Below, piece by piece: positions 15,640 through 22,806 of a stretch of DNA of 40,016 nt. The stretch lies in NCBI RefSeq assembly GCF_003966125.1, contig NZ_RXMA01000035.1, positions 1-40,016 on the forward strand, in the 5' to 3' direction. Below the pieces are notes generated by a model. That model saw only the letters and a program-made list of their open reading frames with translations, had not been told where the DNA came from and made no database searches. The translations under genes were made by a program, and so were the position numbers. The DNA comes from Azospirillum griseum. GTDB lineage: Bacteria; Pseudomonadota; Alphaproteobacteria; Azospirillales; Azospirillaceae. Position 1 is the first letter of the stretch. Every line of letters starts with the position of its first letter.

Positions 15640-15660
15640 TTCGCATAGCGGATAGATCGC
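15640..15660 (+). promoter_or_regulatory. Candidate QhpR operator upstream of qhpG
   Basis: This is the second copy of the 21-bp element (core CGCATAGCGGATAGATCGC), identical to 14073-14093 on the other strand and 60 bp before the qhpG start. A weak -10-like CACACT follows 16 bp later. Sharing between the aldehyde dehydrogenase and qhpG promoters suggests co-regulation. Confidence 0.65.
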
Positions 15661-15720
15661 GGCCGAACCGTCGCCCCACACTCACCTCCTCATTCAACGA
15701 CGGAGCGCGGAGGGCCTTTC

Positions 15721-17088
15721 ATGGGGGCGAACACCGACGCGATGATACTCGGAGCCGGTCCGGCGGGCGTTGCCTTGGCGCGTCTTCTGGCCGCGCGTGG
15801 CTGGTCGGTCGCGGTGGTCGCGGCGCGGCGGGCCGACGCGTGGGAAGGGCTGTCGCCGCGCGTCATCGTCGGTTTGCAACGGGCGGGCTGCACGGCGGCG
15901 GTGGGGGTGGCTGGGGACGCCGCCCCGCGCCGCGCCGGGTGGAACGGCCGGATCTCCGCCCTCAATCACGAACATCTGGTCGACCGCGCCCGTTTCGACG
16001 CCGCGCTGTGGCAGGACGCGCGCGCCGCCGGGGTGCGGGTGATCGAGGCCACGGTCGCCACGCTGCGCCGGGGGGAGCGGGGCGGCTGGACCGCGTTCGA
16101 CGCCCACGACACCCCGCTCGCCAGCGCCGGTGTTCTGGTGGAGGCGCGCGGGCGGCGGGCACCCGCCACCGGCCTGACCGACGCCTGCGGCCCGCGCACG
16201 GTGGCGGTGGCGCGGGTGTTTCGCGGCCCGCCGGTTCCGGCGGCAAGCGCGGCGGTGTCCTTCGCCGACGGCTGGGCCTGGATGGCGGCGGCCCCCGACG
16301 GGCGGCGGCTGGCGCAGATCGTCGTGGACGCCGGGTCGGTCCCGCCCCGCCACCGCCTGTCGGCCTTCCACGCCACCCAATTGTTGCGGGTACCGGAGGC
16401 GGTGGAGTGGCTGGCCTACTGCGCGCCGGAGGGGGAGGCCAGCGCCCGCGACGCCACGGCGGTGCTGCGCGGCGGCTTGGTCGGGGCCGATTGGCTGCGG
16501 GTGGGCGACGCCGCCTTCACCAGCGATCCGCTGTCGGGGCATGGCGTGCACAGCGCCGTCGGCAGCGCCTTTGCCGCCCTGGCCGCGCTCACCACCCTGC
16601 GCGACGGGCCGGAGGCGTTGCCGCTCGTCCGCCGTTTCGTCGAGGAACGCAGCGCCGAGCTGTTCCACCACGCGGCGGCGGTGGGCCGGGCCTTTTACCG
16701 GATGGAGGAGCGCTGGGCGGATCGCCCCTTCTGGGCGCACCGGTCTGCCTGGCCGGACGATTCGGCGGACGCCCCCGCTCCCGTGGTCCATGGCCGCCGC
16801 GTCCAGCCGGTCGTCGTCGATGACCGTGTGGTGGAACGCGAGGTGCTGGTCACGCCGCGCCTGCCGCGCGGGGTTCTGACCATCGAGGGGGTGGAGCTGG
16901 CCCCGCTGCTGCGGCTGCTGGCCGATCACCCATCGCCAACGGATTTTGCCGCATCGGATGACACCGCATCGGCGGTCGCCCGGCGCGTCGGCCAGCCGCC
17001 CGCCCCGGTGGGGGCGGCGCTGCTGTGGCTGCGCCAGAACGGTTTCCTGCAAGACGGAGTGTCCGGCGGCGGCCTGCCGACCGGCTGA
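15721..17088 (+). CDS. qhpG: Flavoprotein monooxygenase for tryptophylquinone formation
   Basis: The 455-residue FAD-dependent monooxygenase has an N-terminal dinucleotide site (ILGAGPAGVALARLLAARG) and the downstream FAD motif with the GD pair (WLRVGDAAFTSDPLSGHGVHSA, about residue 260-280). QhpG of Paracoccus dihydroxylates the CTQ-forming tryptophan of QhpC after thioether cross-linking. The location as first gene of the qhp series and the halogenase-like flavoprotein pattern support this. The ATG follows GGAGGG. The last part (about 345-455) is a C-terminal extension typical of QhpG rather than of simple hydroxylases. It is 23 bp upstream of qhpA and probably co-transcribed. Confidence 0.9.
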   Translation: MGANTDAMILGAGPAGVALARLLAARGWSVAVVAARRADAWEGLSPRVIVGLQRAGCTAAVGVAGDAAPRRAGWNGRISALNHEHLVDRARFDAALWQDARAAGVRVIEATVATLRRGERGGWTAFDAHDTPLASAGVLVEARGRRAPATGLTDACGPRTVAVARVFRGPPVPAASAAVSFADGWAWMAAAPDGRRLAQIVVDAGSVPPRHRLSAFHATQLLRVPEAVEWLAYCAPEGEASARDATAVLRGGLVGADWLRVGDAAFTSDPLSGHGVHSAVGSAFAALAALTTLRDGPEALPLVRRFVEERSAELFHHAAAVGRAFYRMEERWADRPFWAHRSAWPDDSADAPAPVVHGRRVQPVVVDDRVVEREVLVTPRLPRGVLTIEGVELAPLLRLLADHPSPTDFAASDDTASAVARRVGQPPAPVGAALLWLRQNGFLQDGVSGGGLPTG

Positions 17089-17111
17089 CAAAAAAGGGGG
17101 AGAACAGAGGG

Positions 17112-18743
17112 ATGCGTCGCATGAACGGACCACAGCGCCGCCGCAGGCGGGCAGGGCTTTTGACCGGCGGCTTGGCCGGAACGCTGCTGATCGGGACCGG
17201 CGCCTGGGCCGCCGAACCGCCCCGCCCGGACGAGGGCAACGCCAAGCAGATCATCACGGAACGCTGCTCCACCTGCCACGAACGGCAGGCCGACGGCAGC
17301 CTGCACCGCATCGATCACGTCCGCAAAACGCCGGAAGGCTGGACGATGACGCTGTTCCGCATGAACCAGATCCACAGCGCCAACCTGTCGCCGGAGGACA
17401 GCCGCGCCCTGGTCGCCTATCTGTCGGCCCGCCAGGGCTTGGCCCCGGAGGAAACGGCCCCGTACCGCTACATCCTGGAACGCCTGCCCGCCGTCGTCGA
17501 AACGCCGATCGCCGACGGTGATCTGTCGGTGATGTGCGCCCGCTGCCACAGCGCCGCCCGTTTCGGCCTGCAACGGCGCGACGCCGACGAATGGAAGCGG
17601 CTGGCGAATTTCCACCTCGGTCAATTCCCCTCCATCGAATATTCGTTGCAGGGCCGCGACCGCAAATGGTGGGAGATCGCCTCCACCCAGACGCCCCAGG
17701 TCCTGGGCCAGAAATTCCCCTTCAAGACCAAGGAATGGGCGGATTGGCAACAGGCGGCCAAGCCCGATCTGGCGGGCGTCTGGGCCGTCACCGGCCACCG
17801 CCCTGGCCTGGGCCGCTACGGCGGGACCGCCACCGTGGCGGTGGAGCGCGACGGCTACAGCGTCCGCTACGACCTGACCGACGCGGGCGGAAAGCCGCTG
17901 AGCGGGACCGGCAAGGCCCTGGTCTACACCGGCTATGAATGGCGCGGGACCGCGACGCTGGGCGGGCAGGAGGTGCGCGAGGTCTTCGCCGCGTCCAAGG
18001 ACGGCCAGAGCCTGAGCGGCCGTTGGTTCCTGCCCGACCATGACGAGGTCGGGGCCACCGTCACCGCCGTGCGCACCGGAACCGCCCCGACGATCCTGGG
18101 CTTCAGCCAGGAGCATGTGAAGACCGGGACCAGCGCCCGCGTCACCGTGTGGGGCAGCGGGCTGGACGGCGGCCCGGTCGATTTCGGCCCCGGCGTCACC
18201 GTCAAGACGCTGTCGCAGAGCGCCACCGCCGCCGTGGTCGAGGTCGCCGCCGCCGCCAACGCCGCCCCCGGCGCGCGCACGGTCAGCGTCGGCAAGGCCA
18301 AGGGCGGCGGCTTCACCGTCTACGCCGCGTTGGACAGCGTCCTGGTCGAACCGGCCTTCACCATCGCGCGGGTCGGCGGCAATGGCGGGGCCACGCCCCC
18401 GGTGTCGGCCCAGTTCGAGGCCATCGGCTATCTGAACGGGCCGGACGGCAAGCCGGGCACGGCGGACGACATCCGCGTCGGCGCGCTGCCCGCCGCCTGG
18501 ACGCTGGAGCCGTTCAACGAAGCGGCCAAGCTGATGGAGGATGTGAAGTTCGCCGGAACCATCGGCCCGTCGGGCCTGTTCGCCCCGGCGCTCGCCGGTC
18601 CCAACCCGCAGCGCGCCTTCGGCACCAACAACATCGGTGATTTGAAGGTGGTGGCGACGGTCAAGGACGGGGCCGCCACGCTGACGGGCGACGGCCGCCT
18701 CATCAGCACGGTGCAGCGCTGGAACGATCCGCCGATCCGCTGA
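17112..18743 (+). CDS. qhpA: Quinohemoprotein amine dehydrogenase alpha subunit (dihaem)
   Basis: The 543-residue precursor starts with an Arg-rich signal peptide (cleavage probably after AWA, about residue 33). Two haem c sites follow: C52-STC-H56 and C142-ARC-H146. The rest forms the Ig-like beta domains known in this subunit (for example DLAGVWAVTGHRPGLGRYGG and SARVTVWGSGLDGGPVDFG). In the periplasm it takes electrons from the CTQ cofactor of QhpC and passes them to a soluble acceptor. The ATG at 17112 has GGGGGAG about 10 bp upstream; a second ATG nine bases later is possible. It sits between qhpG and qhpD, as expected. Confidence 0.95.
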   Translation: MRRMNGPQRRRRRAGLLTGGLAGTLLIGTGAWAAEPPRPDEGNAKQIITERCSTCHERQADGSLHRIDHVRKTPEGWTMTLFRMNQIHSANLSPEDSRALVAYLSARQGLAPEETAPYRYILERLPAVVETPIADGDLSVMCARCHSAARFGLQRRDADEWKRLANFHLGQFPSIEYSLQGRDRKWWEIASTQTPQVLGQKFPFKTKEWADWQQAAKPDLAGVWAVTGHRPGLGRYGGTATVAVERDGYSVRYDLTDAGGKPLSGTGKALVYTGYEWRGTATLGGQEVREVFAASKDGQSLSGRWFLPDHDEVGATVTAVRTGTAPTILGFSQEHVKTGTSARVTVWGSGLDGGPVDFGPGVTVKTLSQSATAAVVEVAAAANAAPGARTVSVGKAKGGGFTVYAALDSVLVEPAFTIARVGGNGGATPPVSAQFEAIGYLNGPDGKPGTADDIRVGALPAAWTLEPFNEAAKLMEDVKFAGTIGPSGLFAPALAGPNPQRAFGTNNIGDLKVVATVKDGAATLTGDGRLISTVQRWNDPPIR

Positions 18744-18804
18744 CCCGTCCCGCTGATCGACCCGCCGAAGTCCCCTTCTGGCCTCCAGACCCGGAGCATT
18801 CCGC

Positions 18805-20235
18805 ATGAGCACCTTGCAACTGGCGCGCAACAACGTGCGCGACCTGACGGTCGGCGACCGGCGCATGCTGTTCCACGTCCCCACCAGCGGCCTGTTCGAA
18901 CTCGACGCCGTCAGCGGCCGTCTGATCGACCTGTTCGCCGAGTTGGGGCAGGTGGGTGAAGACGACATCCGCCGCGCCTTCGACGGCGTGGCCGACCCCG
19001 CCCTGGTGGTGGAAACCCTGCGCGAACTCATCACCCTGCGCGTCATCGACGATGGCGTGCCCGGCCCGGCCAAGGCCCCGATCTCCATCAAGGAATTTCC
19101 CCTCAGCACCGTCGTGCTGAACGTCAACACCGGCTGCAACCTGAGCTGCACCTATTGCTACAAGGAGGATCTGACCACCCCGGCCAAGGGCGAACGGATG
19201 GGGTTCGACACCGCCGCCCGCAGCGTCGATCTGCTGTTGCAGGAGGCCGCCGCGCGCGACAGCGTCAACGTCGTCTTTTTCGGCGGGGAACCGCTGACCA
19301 ACCTGCCGCTGATCCGTCAGGTGGTGGAGTACGCCGAACAGCGGGGCCGCGAGACCGGCAAGCGCATCGATTTTTCCCTGACCACCAACGCGGTGCTGCT
19401 GACCGAAGAGATCGTCGATTGGCTCGACGCCCACCGCTTCGGCATCACCATCAGCATGGACGGGCCGAAGCCGCTGCACGACCGCAACCGCAAGACCGTG
19501 AGCGGCAAGGGATCCTATGATCTGGTGTCGGCCAAGGCGCGGATGCTGCTGGCCCGCTACCGCTCGCGGCCCATCGGCGCGCGGGTGACGCTGACCGCCG
19601 GGGTCACGGACGTCCAGGCGATCCACGATCACCTGAAGCACGACCTCGGCTTTTTCGAGGTCGGTTTCTCCCCCGTCACCTCGGGCGGCATGACCGCCTT
19701 CAACCTGAACGGGGACGAGCTGGCGCAGGTCTTCGCCAACATGAAGGCGCTGGGCCAGCGTTATGTCGATGCCGCCAAGCGCGGGGAGAACATCGGCTTT
19801 TCCAACATGCACCAGTTGATGACCGACCTGTCGGAAGGCACCACCAAATCGCTGCCCTGCGGGGCCGGGTTGGGGATGCTGGCGGTGGACAAGGAAGGCG
19901 ACCTGCATCTCTGCCACCGCTTCACCGGATCGTCCCAACCGACCTATGGCAACGTCGAGGATGGCATCGCCAAGGACAGCCTGGGCGCGTTCCTGGAGGG
20001 CATGGCCAACCGCACCGGCACCGATTGCGAAACCTGTTGGATCCGCAAGCTGTGCGCGGGCGGCTGTTACCACGAATCCTACGCCCGCTACGCCGATCCG
20101 GCGCACCCGACCTACCATTATTGCGACCTGATGCGCGACTGGATCGATTTCGGGATCCGCGCCTACGCCGACATCACGGTCGCCAACCCACGCTTCATCG
20201 AACGGCACGTCGCGCCGCGCAGGGGGAATTCATGA
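18805..20235 (+). CDS. qhpD: Radical SAM thioether-forming maturase QhpD
   Basis: The 476-residue iron-sulfur enzyme has an N-terminal peptide-recognition-like region (about 5-90), a radical SAM core with C111-NLS-C115-TY-C118, and GGEP. A C-terminal SPASM-type cluster region follows (LPCGAGLG, LHLCHRF, CETCWIRKLCAGGCYHES, YHYC). In Paracoccus, QhpD makes the three Cys-to-Asp/Glu thioether cross-links in QhpC. The start at 18805 is preceded by CCGGAG at good spacing. The stop overlaps the qhpC start (ATGA), so maturase and substrate are translationally coupled. An older name for this protein is the 60-kDa maturation protein PeaB. Confidence 0.95.
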   Translation: MSTLQLARNNVRDLTVGDRRMLFHVPTSGLFELDAVSGRLIDLFAELGQVGEDDIRRAFDGVADPALVVETLRELITLRVIDDGVPGPAKAPISIKEFPLSTVVLNVNTGCNLSCTYCYKEDLTTPAKGERMGFDTAARSVDLLLQEAAARDSVNVVFFGGEPLTNLPLIRQVVEYAEQRGRETGKRIDFSLTTNAVLLTEEIVDWLDAHRFGITISMDGPKPLHDRNRKTVSGKGSYDLVSAKARMLLARYRSRPIGARVTLTAGVTDVQAIHDHLKHDLGFFEVGFSPVTSGGMTAFNLNGDELAQVFANMKALGQRYVDAAKRGENIGFSNMHQLMTDLSEGTTKSLPCGAGLGMLAVDKEGDLHLCHRFTGSSQPTYGNVEDGIAKDSLGAFLEGMANRTGTDCETCWIRKLCAGGCYHESYARYADPAHPTYHYCDLMRDWIDFGIRAYADITVANPRFIERHVAPRRGNS

Positions 20236-20552
20236 AACACCTCAAGCCCTTGAACAAAAAGGCCACCCTGGTCGATCAGGCGGTCGAGAACGGCCAGATG
20301 GACGAGGTCGTCGCCATGCAGGTGGTCGTCGGCTGCGCCGCCACCTTCGATCCGGGGTGGGAGGTTGACCCCTTCGGCAGCGTCGCCGCGCTGTGCGCGC
20401 CGATGGAAGCCGACCTGTATGGCTGTTCGGACCCTTGCTGGTGGCCCGCCCAGGTTCCCGACACCATCAACACCTATCCCGATTGGAACGCCAAGGCGGC
20501 CTCGGCGCAAAACGACTGGCGCGCGCTCCAGTCGGTGTTCCCGAAGAAATGA
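20232..20552 (+). CDS. qhpC: Quinohemoprotein amine dehydrogenase gamma subunit (CTQ-bearing)
   Basis: This 106-residue precursor carries a 28-residue leader and a mature part whose special residues all align with the characterised enzyme. CTQ would form from C65 and W71 (SDPCWWPAQVPD region). Thioethers would link C35-E44, C55-D61 and C69-D77, with spacings of 9, 6 and 8 identical to the known 7-16, 27-33 and 41-49 pairs. It is modified in the cytoplasm by QhpD and QhpG, cut by QhpE and exported by QhpF. It has no Sec signal, as expected. The ATGA overlap with qhpD argues for coupled synthesis. The CTQ tryptophan is the catalytic amine-binding site. Confidence 0.97.
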   Translation: MKHLKPLNKKATLVDQAVENGQMDEVVAMQVVVGCAATFDPGWEVDPFGSVAALCAPMEADLYGCSDPCWWPAQVPDTINTYPDWNAKAASAQNDWRALQSVFPKK

Positions 20553-20575
20553 CCGGCGGGGGAGACGCAAGCATC

Positions 20576-21730
20576 ATGAACGCATCCATCATCCGGCTGG
20601 GCATCCGGCGTCTGGTCCGTCAAAGCCCGGCCATCCGGCGTCTGGCCGTCGCCCTGTGCGGCGTCGGTCTGCTCGCCACCGGGCCGCTCGCCACCGCTCC
20701 GGCGTCGGCCAAGGAGTATCTGGTCACGGGCGTCAAGCCGAACGGTCTGGTCGTGATCGACCCGGCGGCGCGCAAGGTTGACAAGATCCACCGCATCCCC
20801 GGCGGCGGGGTGGCCCCCGGGACCATCGTGCCCTCGCCCGACGGCAAGATCGCCTACGTCATCACCAACCACCTGGACAGCGTGTCCGGCATCGATCTGG
20901 ACAGCGGCAAGGAGGTCTTCCGCGCCAATTTCTCCAGCGGGACCGAGCGGGTGAAGGCGATGTTCGGCATGGACATCAGCCCCGACGGCAAGGAGCTGTT
21001 CGTGTTCCAGGCCCCGGTTCGCCTGCTGCCCGGCGAATACAAGGTGGAAGACACCCGCATCGCCGTCTTCCGCACCGCCGACGGGGTGGGGGCCAAGGCC
21101 GTGCGCACGTTCCCCGCCCCCCGCCGCGTGGCCGTCCTGGCCTTTTCCAAGGATGGCGGCACGCTGTGGGCGCTGGGCTGGGATCTCTACGCCATGGATC
21201 CGAAGACCGGGGCGATCCGCGACACCCACAAGCTGCTGAACTGGACGCGCGACAATTTCGGCCCGCCCGACATTCTGGACGTCTGGCCGCAGTTCGAACA
21301 GGCGGCGGTCTTCTCCACCCCTTATTTCACCAGCCGCACCGATCTGCCGCCGACCGATCCCAGCGCCTTCAAAACCGGGATGCTGACGCTCGATCTCGCC
21401 TCCGGCACCGTGGCGACCAAGGAGTTCGAGGACACCAGCGCGGTGATCTTCTCCTCCGTCGTCAACCCGGCCAAGCGGGGCGAGGCGTTTTCGGTCTACA
21501 CCCAATTGTCGAAGATCGACGCGGCGGGCGGCGCGCTGGTCAAGCGGGTGGATCTGCCGCACACCTACTACTCCATCAACATCGCGGGCGACGGCAAGGA
21601 GGTCTATGTCGGCGGAACCGCCTGCGACATCGGCGTCTACCACCCCGACAGCCTGGACCGCATCGGCCAGATCGAAATCCCCGGCTGCCCGGACCAGGGC
21701 GTGGCCTCCCTGCGCATGGTGAAACGCTGA
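20576..21730 (+). CDS. qhpB: Quinohemoprotein amine dehydrogenase beta subunit (beta-propeller)
   Basis: The 384-residue precursor has a long Sec signal peptide (hydrophobic core RLAVALCGVGLLATGP, cleavage near PASA) and repeated propeller blades (LVVIDPAARKVDKI, VPSPDGKIAYVITN, DISPDGKELFVF, VYVGGTACDIGVYHPD). In the known enzyme this seven-bladed propeller supports the gamma subunit and helps form the substrate cavity. GGGGGAGA precedes the ATG at 20576; an upstream in-frame extension overlaps qhpC and is rejected. It is the last gene before the toxin-antitoxin insertion, so qhpF-qhpE are cut off from it by about 1.1 kb. Confidence 0.94.
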   Translation: MNASIIRLGIRRLVRQSPAIRRLAVALCGVGLLATGPLATAPASAKEYLVTGVKPNGLVVIDPAARKVDKIHRIPGGGVAPGTIVPSPDGKIAYVITNHLDSVSGIDLDSGKEVFRANFSSGTERVKAMFGMDISPDGKELFVFQAPVRLLPGEYKVEDTRIAVFRTADGVGAKAVRTFPAPRRVAVLAFSKDGGTLWALGWDLYAMDPKTGAIRDTHKLLNWTRDNFGPPDILDVWPQFEQAAVFSTPYFTSRTDLPPTDPSAFKTGMLTLDLASGTVATKEFEDTSAVIFSSVVNPAKRGEAFSVYTQLSKIDAAGGALVKRVDLPHTYYSINIAGDGKEVYVGGTACDIGVYHPDSLDRIGQIEIPGCPDQGVASLRMVKR

Positions 21731-21753
21731 CCTTTCCTTGACCGTCCCTCCAT

Positions 21754-21791
21754 CCCCTCTCCCCACCGGGGAGAGGATTGGGGTGAGGGGG
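21754..21791. repeat. Palindromic intergenic repeat (CCTCTCCCC-ACC-GGGGAGAGG)
   Basis: A perfect 9-bp stem (21756-21764 / 21768-21776) is followed by ATTGGGGTGAGGGG. This is the familiar interspersed repeat seen between genes in many proteobacteria. It comes 25 bp after the qhpB stop and could terminate or stabilise the qhpGADCB transcript. It also marks the left boundary of the foreign-looking segment carrying higBA. Confidence 0.7.
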
Positions 21792-21852
21792 CCGCAAGGA
21801 TCCATCAGCCTCCGCGCCCCCTCCTCCGCATCGCGTCAACGCTTCCCAGAAC

Positions 21853-21895
21853 GTTCCCAAATATGGAACACGCCTCTTGTTCCCAAATATGGAAC
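21853..21895. promoter_or_regulatory. Two tandem palindromic operators of higBA
   Basis: The 17-bp sequence GTTCCCAAATATGGAAC (inverted repeat GTTCC / GGAAC) occurs exactly twice, at 21853-21869 and 21879-21895, 26 bp apart. It ends 15 bp before the HigB start. Paired identical palindromes in this position are typical autoregulatory sites for a HigA antitoxin; HigA binding is inferred. Confidence 0.75.
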
Positions 21896-21910
21896 GCGGT
21901 AAAAAGTGTT

Positions 21911-22210
21911 ATGCAGATCATCGCGCTCCGAACGCTGAAGCTCTTTTGGGAGCGCCACCCCCAGGCGGAAGCGCCCCTGCGCGTCTGGTTCAGCCGGGTC
22001 AAAGCGGCGGCGTGGAAGGGGCCGGAGGACGTGAAGGCCGAATTCGGGAACGCGGTGGATTTTGTCGCCGACAACCGCATCATCTTCGACATCGGCGGCA
22101 ACAAGTACCGGCTGATCGTCCATGCGTCCTACCGGTTTCAGCGCGTGCTCGTGAAGTTTGTCGGGACGCACAAAGAGTATGACGCGATTGACGCGGAGAA
22201 CGTGACATGA
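21911..22210 (+). CDS. higB: HigB-type mRNA interferase toxin
   Basis: The 99-residue protein matches the HigB_toxin family of RelE-like ribosome-dependent mRNA interferases. It starts MQIIALRTLKLFWERHPQAE and ends with the characteristic IIFDIGGNKYRLIV and VLVKFVGTHKEYD strands. ATG 21911 was preferred over 21863 because the longer version would start inside the first operator. Gene order toxin-then-antitoxin and the ATGA overlap with the next gene are typical. It lies inside the qhp locus, between qhpB and qhpF, and has no link to amine metabolism. Confidence 0.9.
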   Translation: MQIIALRTLKLFWERHPQAEAPLRVWFSRVKAAAWKGPEDVKAEFGNAVDFVADNRIIFDIGGNKYRLIVHASYRFQRVLVKFVGTHKEYDAIDAENVT

Positions 22211-22614
22211 CGACGGACATCCGGCCCCTCAAGACCGAGGCCGATTATGACAAAGCCTTGGCGGACATCGAAGCCTACTTCGAGCGGGAACCGGAGCCGG
22301 GCACACCGGAGGCCGACCGCTTTGATCTTCTGGCGCTCGTCATCGGTGACTATGAAGCCAAACATTGGCCCATCGAGGCCCCCGACGCCCCCGACGCGCT
22401 GCGTGAGCGGATGGAGGCGCGCGGCCTCACGCAACAGGATCTCGCCCGCGTGATCGGCTCCAAATCACGGGCCTCCGAAGTGATGAACCGCCGCCGACAC
22501 CTCACCTTGGAGCAGGCGTGGAAGCTCCACCGCGAATGGGGGATCCCGGCGGAGGCTTTGCTCCGCCCTTACCCCCTCAAGACTTTGCCGACGACCGGGC
22601 TGTCTTCCCGCTGA
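22207..22614 (+). CDS. higA: HigA-type antitoxin with helix-turn-helix
   Basis: The 135-residue protein has an N-terminal HigA region (IRPLKTEADYDKALADIEAYF, then TPEADRFDLLALVIGDYEAKHWPI) and a C-terminal HTH (LTQQDLARVIGSKSRASEVMNRRRHLTLEQAWKLH). It should neutralise HigB and, through its HTH, repress the operon at the two palindromes upstream. The start overlaps the HigB stop. Confidence 0.92.
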   Translation: MTTDIRPLKTEADYDKALADIEAYFEREPEPGTPEADRFDLLALVIGDYEAKHWPIEAPDAPDALRERMEARGLTQQDLARVIGSKSRASEVMNRRRHLTLEQAWKLHREWGIPAEALLRPYPLKTLPTTGLSSR

Positions 22615-22701
22615 CGGTCCCGCGCCCCTTTTTACCCATCCTTGCCGCTCATCCCGCCTTCGGTTAGGAATAATTACCCGAATAGTCACGGAGGCCCCGC
22701 C

Positions 22702-22806
22702 ATGCCACCCCCAACCAGCCGACGCGTGCACCCGTGGAACAGTGTCCTGAAAAACGTTGCACGGTGTTTCAAACGTTCCATTCGCCCGTTCCACGGCCCG
22801 GCGTGA
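22702..22806 (+). CDS. Possible 34-codon leader ORF coupled to qhpF
   Basis: An ATG with a good ribosome site (GGAGG, 5-9 bp spacing) opens a 34-residue basic frame beginning MPPPTSRRVHPW. Its TGA overlaps a GTG (GTGA at 22803-22806) that starts the in-frame qhpF product. qhpF lacks its own ribosome site, so coupling through this leader is plausible. The peptide resembles nothing I recognise. It may be only a translational device, or a remnant created by the higBA insertion. Confidence 0.4.
   Translation: MPPPTSRRVHPWNSVLKNVARCFKRSIRPFHGPA
22733..22795. repeat. Nested inverted repeat in the leader of qhpF
   Basis: CGTGGAAC (22733-22740) and GTTCCACG (22788-22795) are perfect 8-bp arms. Inside them TGAAA (22748-22752) pairs with TTTCA (22767-22771), and AACGTT occurs twice. 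The structure would lie within the leader ORF, just before the qhpF start, and could affect translation. Confidence 0.45.

Noticed and set aside
15437..15655. 72-codon open frame in the AT-rich island
   Set aside because: No ribosome site, no recognisable sequence, crosses a terminator-like hairpin and ends in the conserved 21-bp regulatory element.
22702..22806. Leader ORF as a missing N-terminal piece of QhpF broken by frameshift
   Set aside because: The membrane domain of QhpF is complete from about residue 20 of the GTG-started product, and the leader does not resemble an ABC exporter N-terminus.
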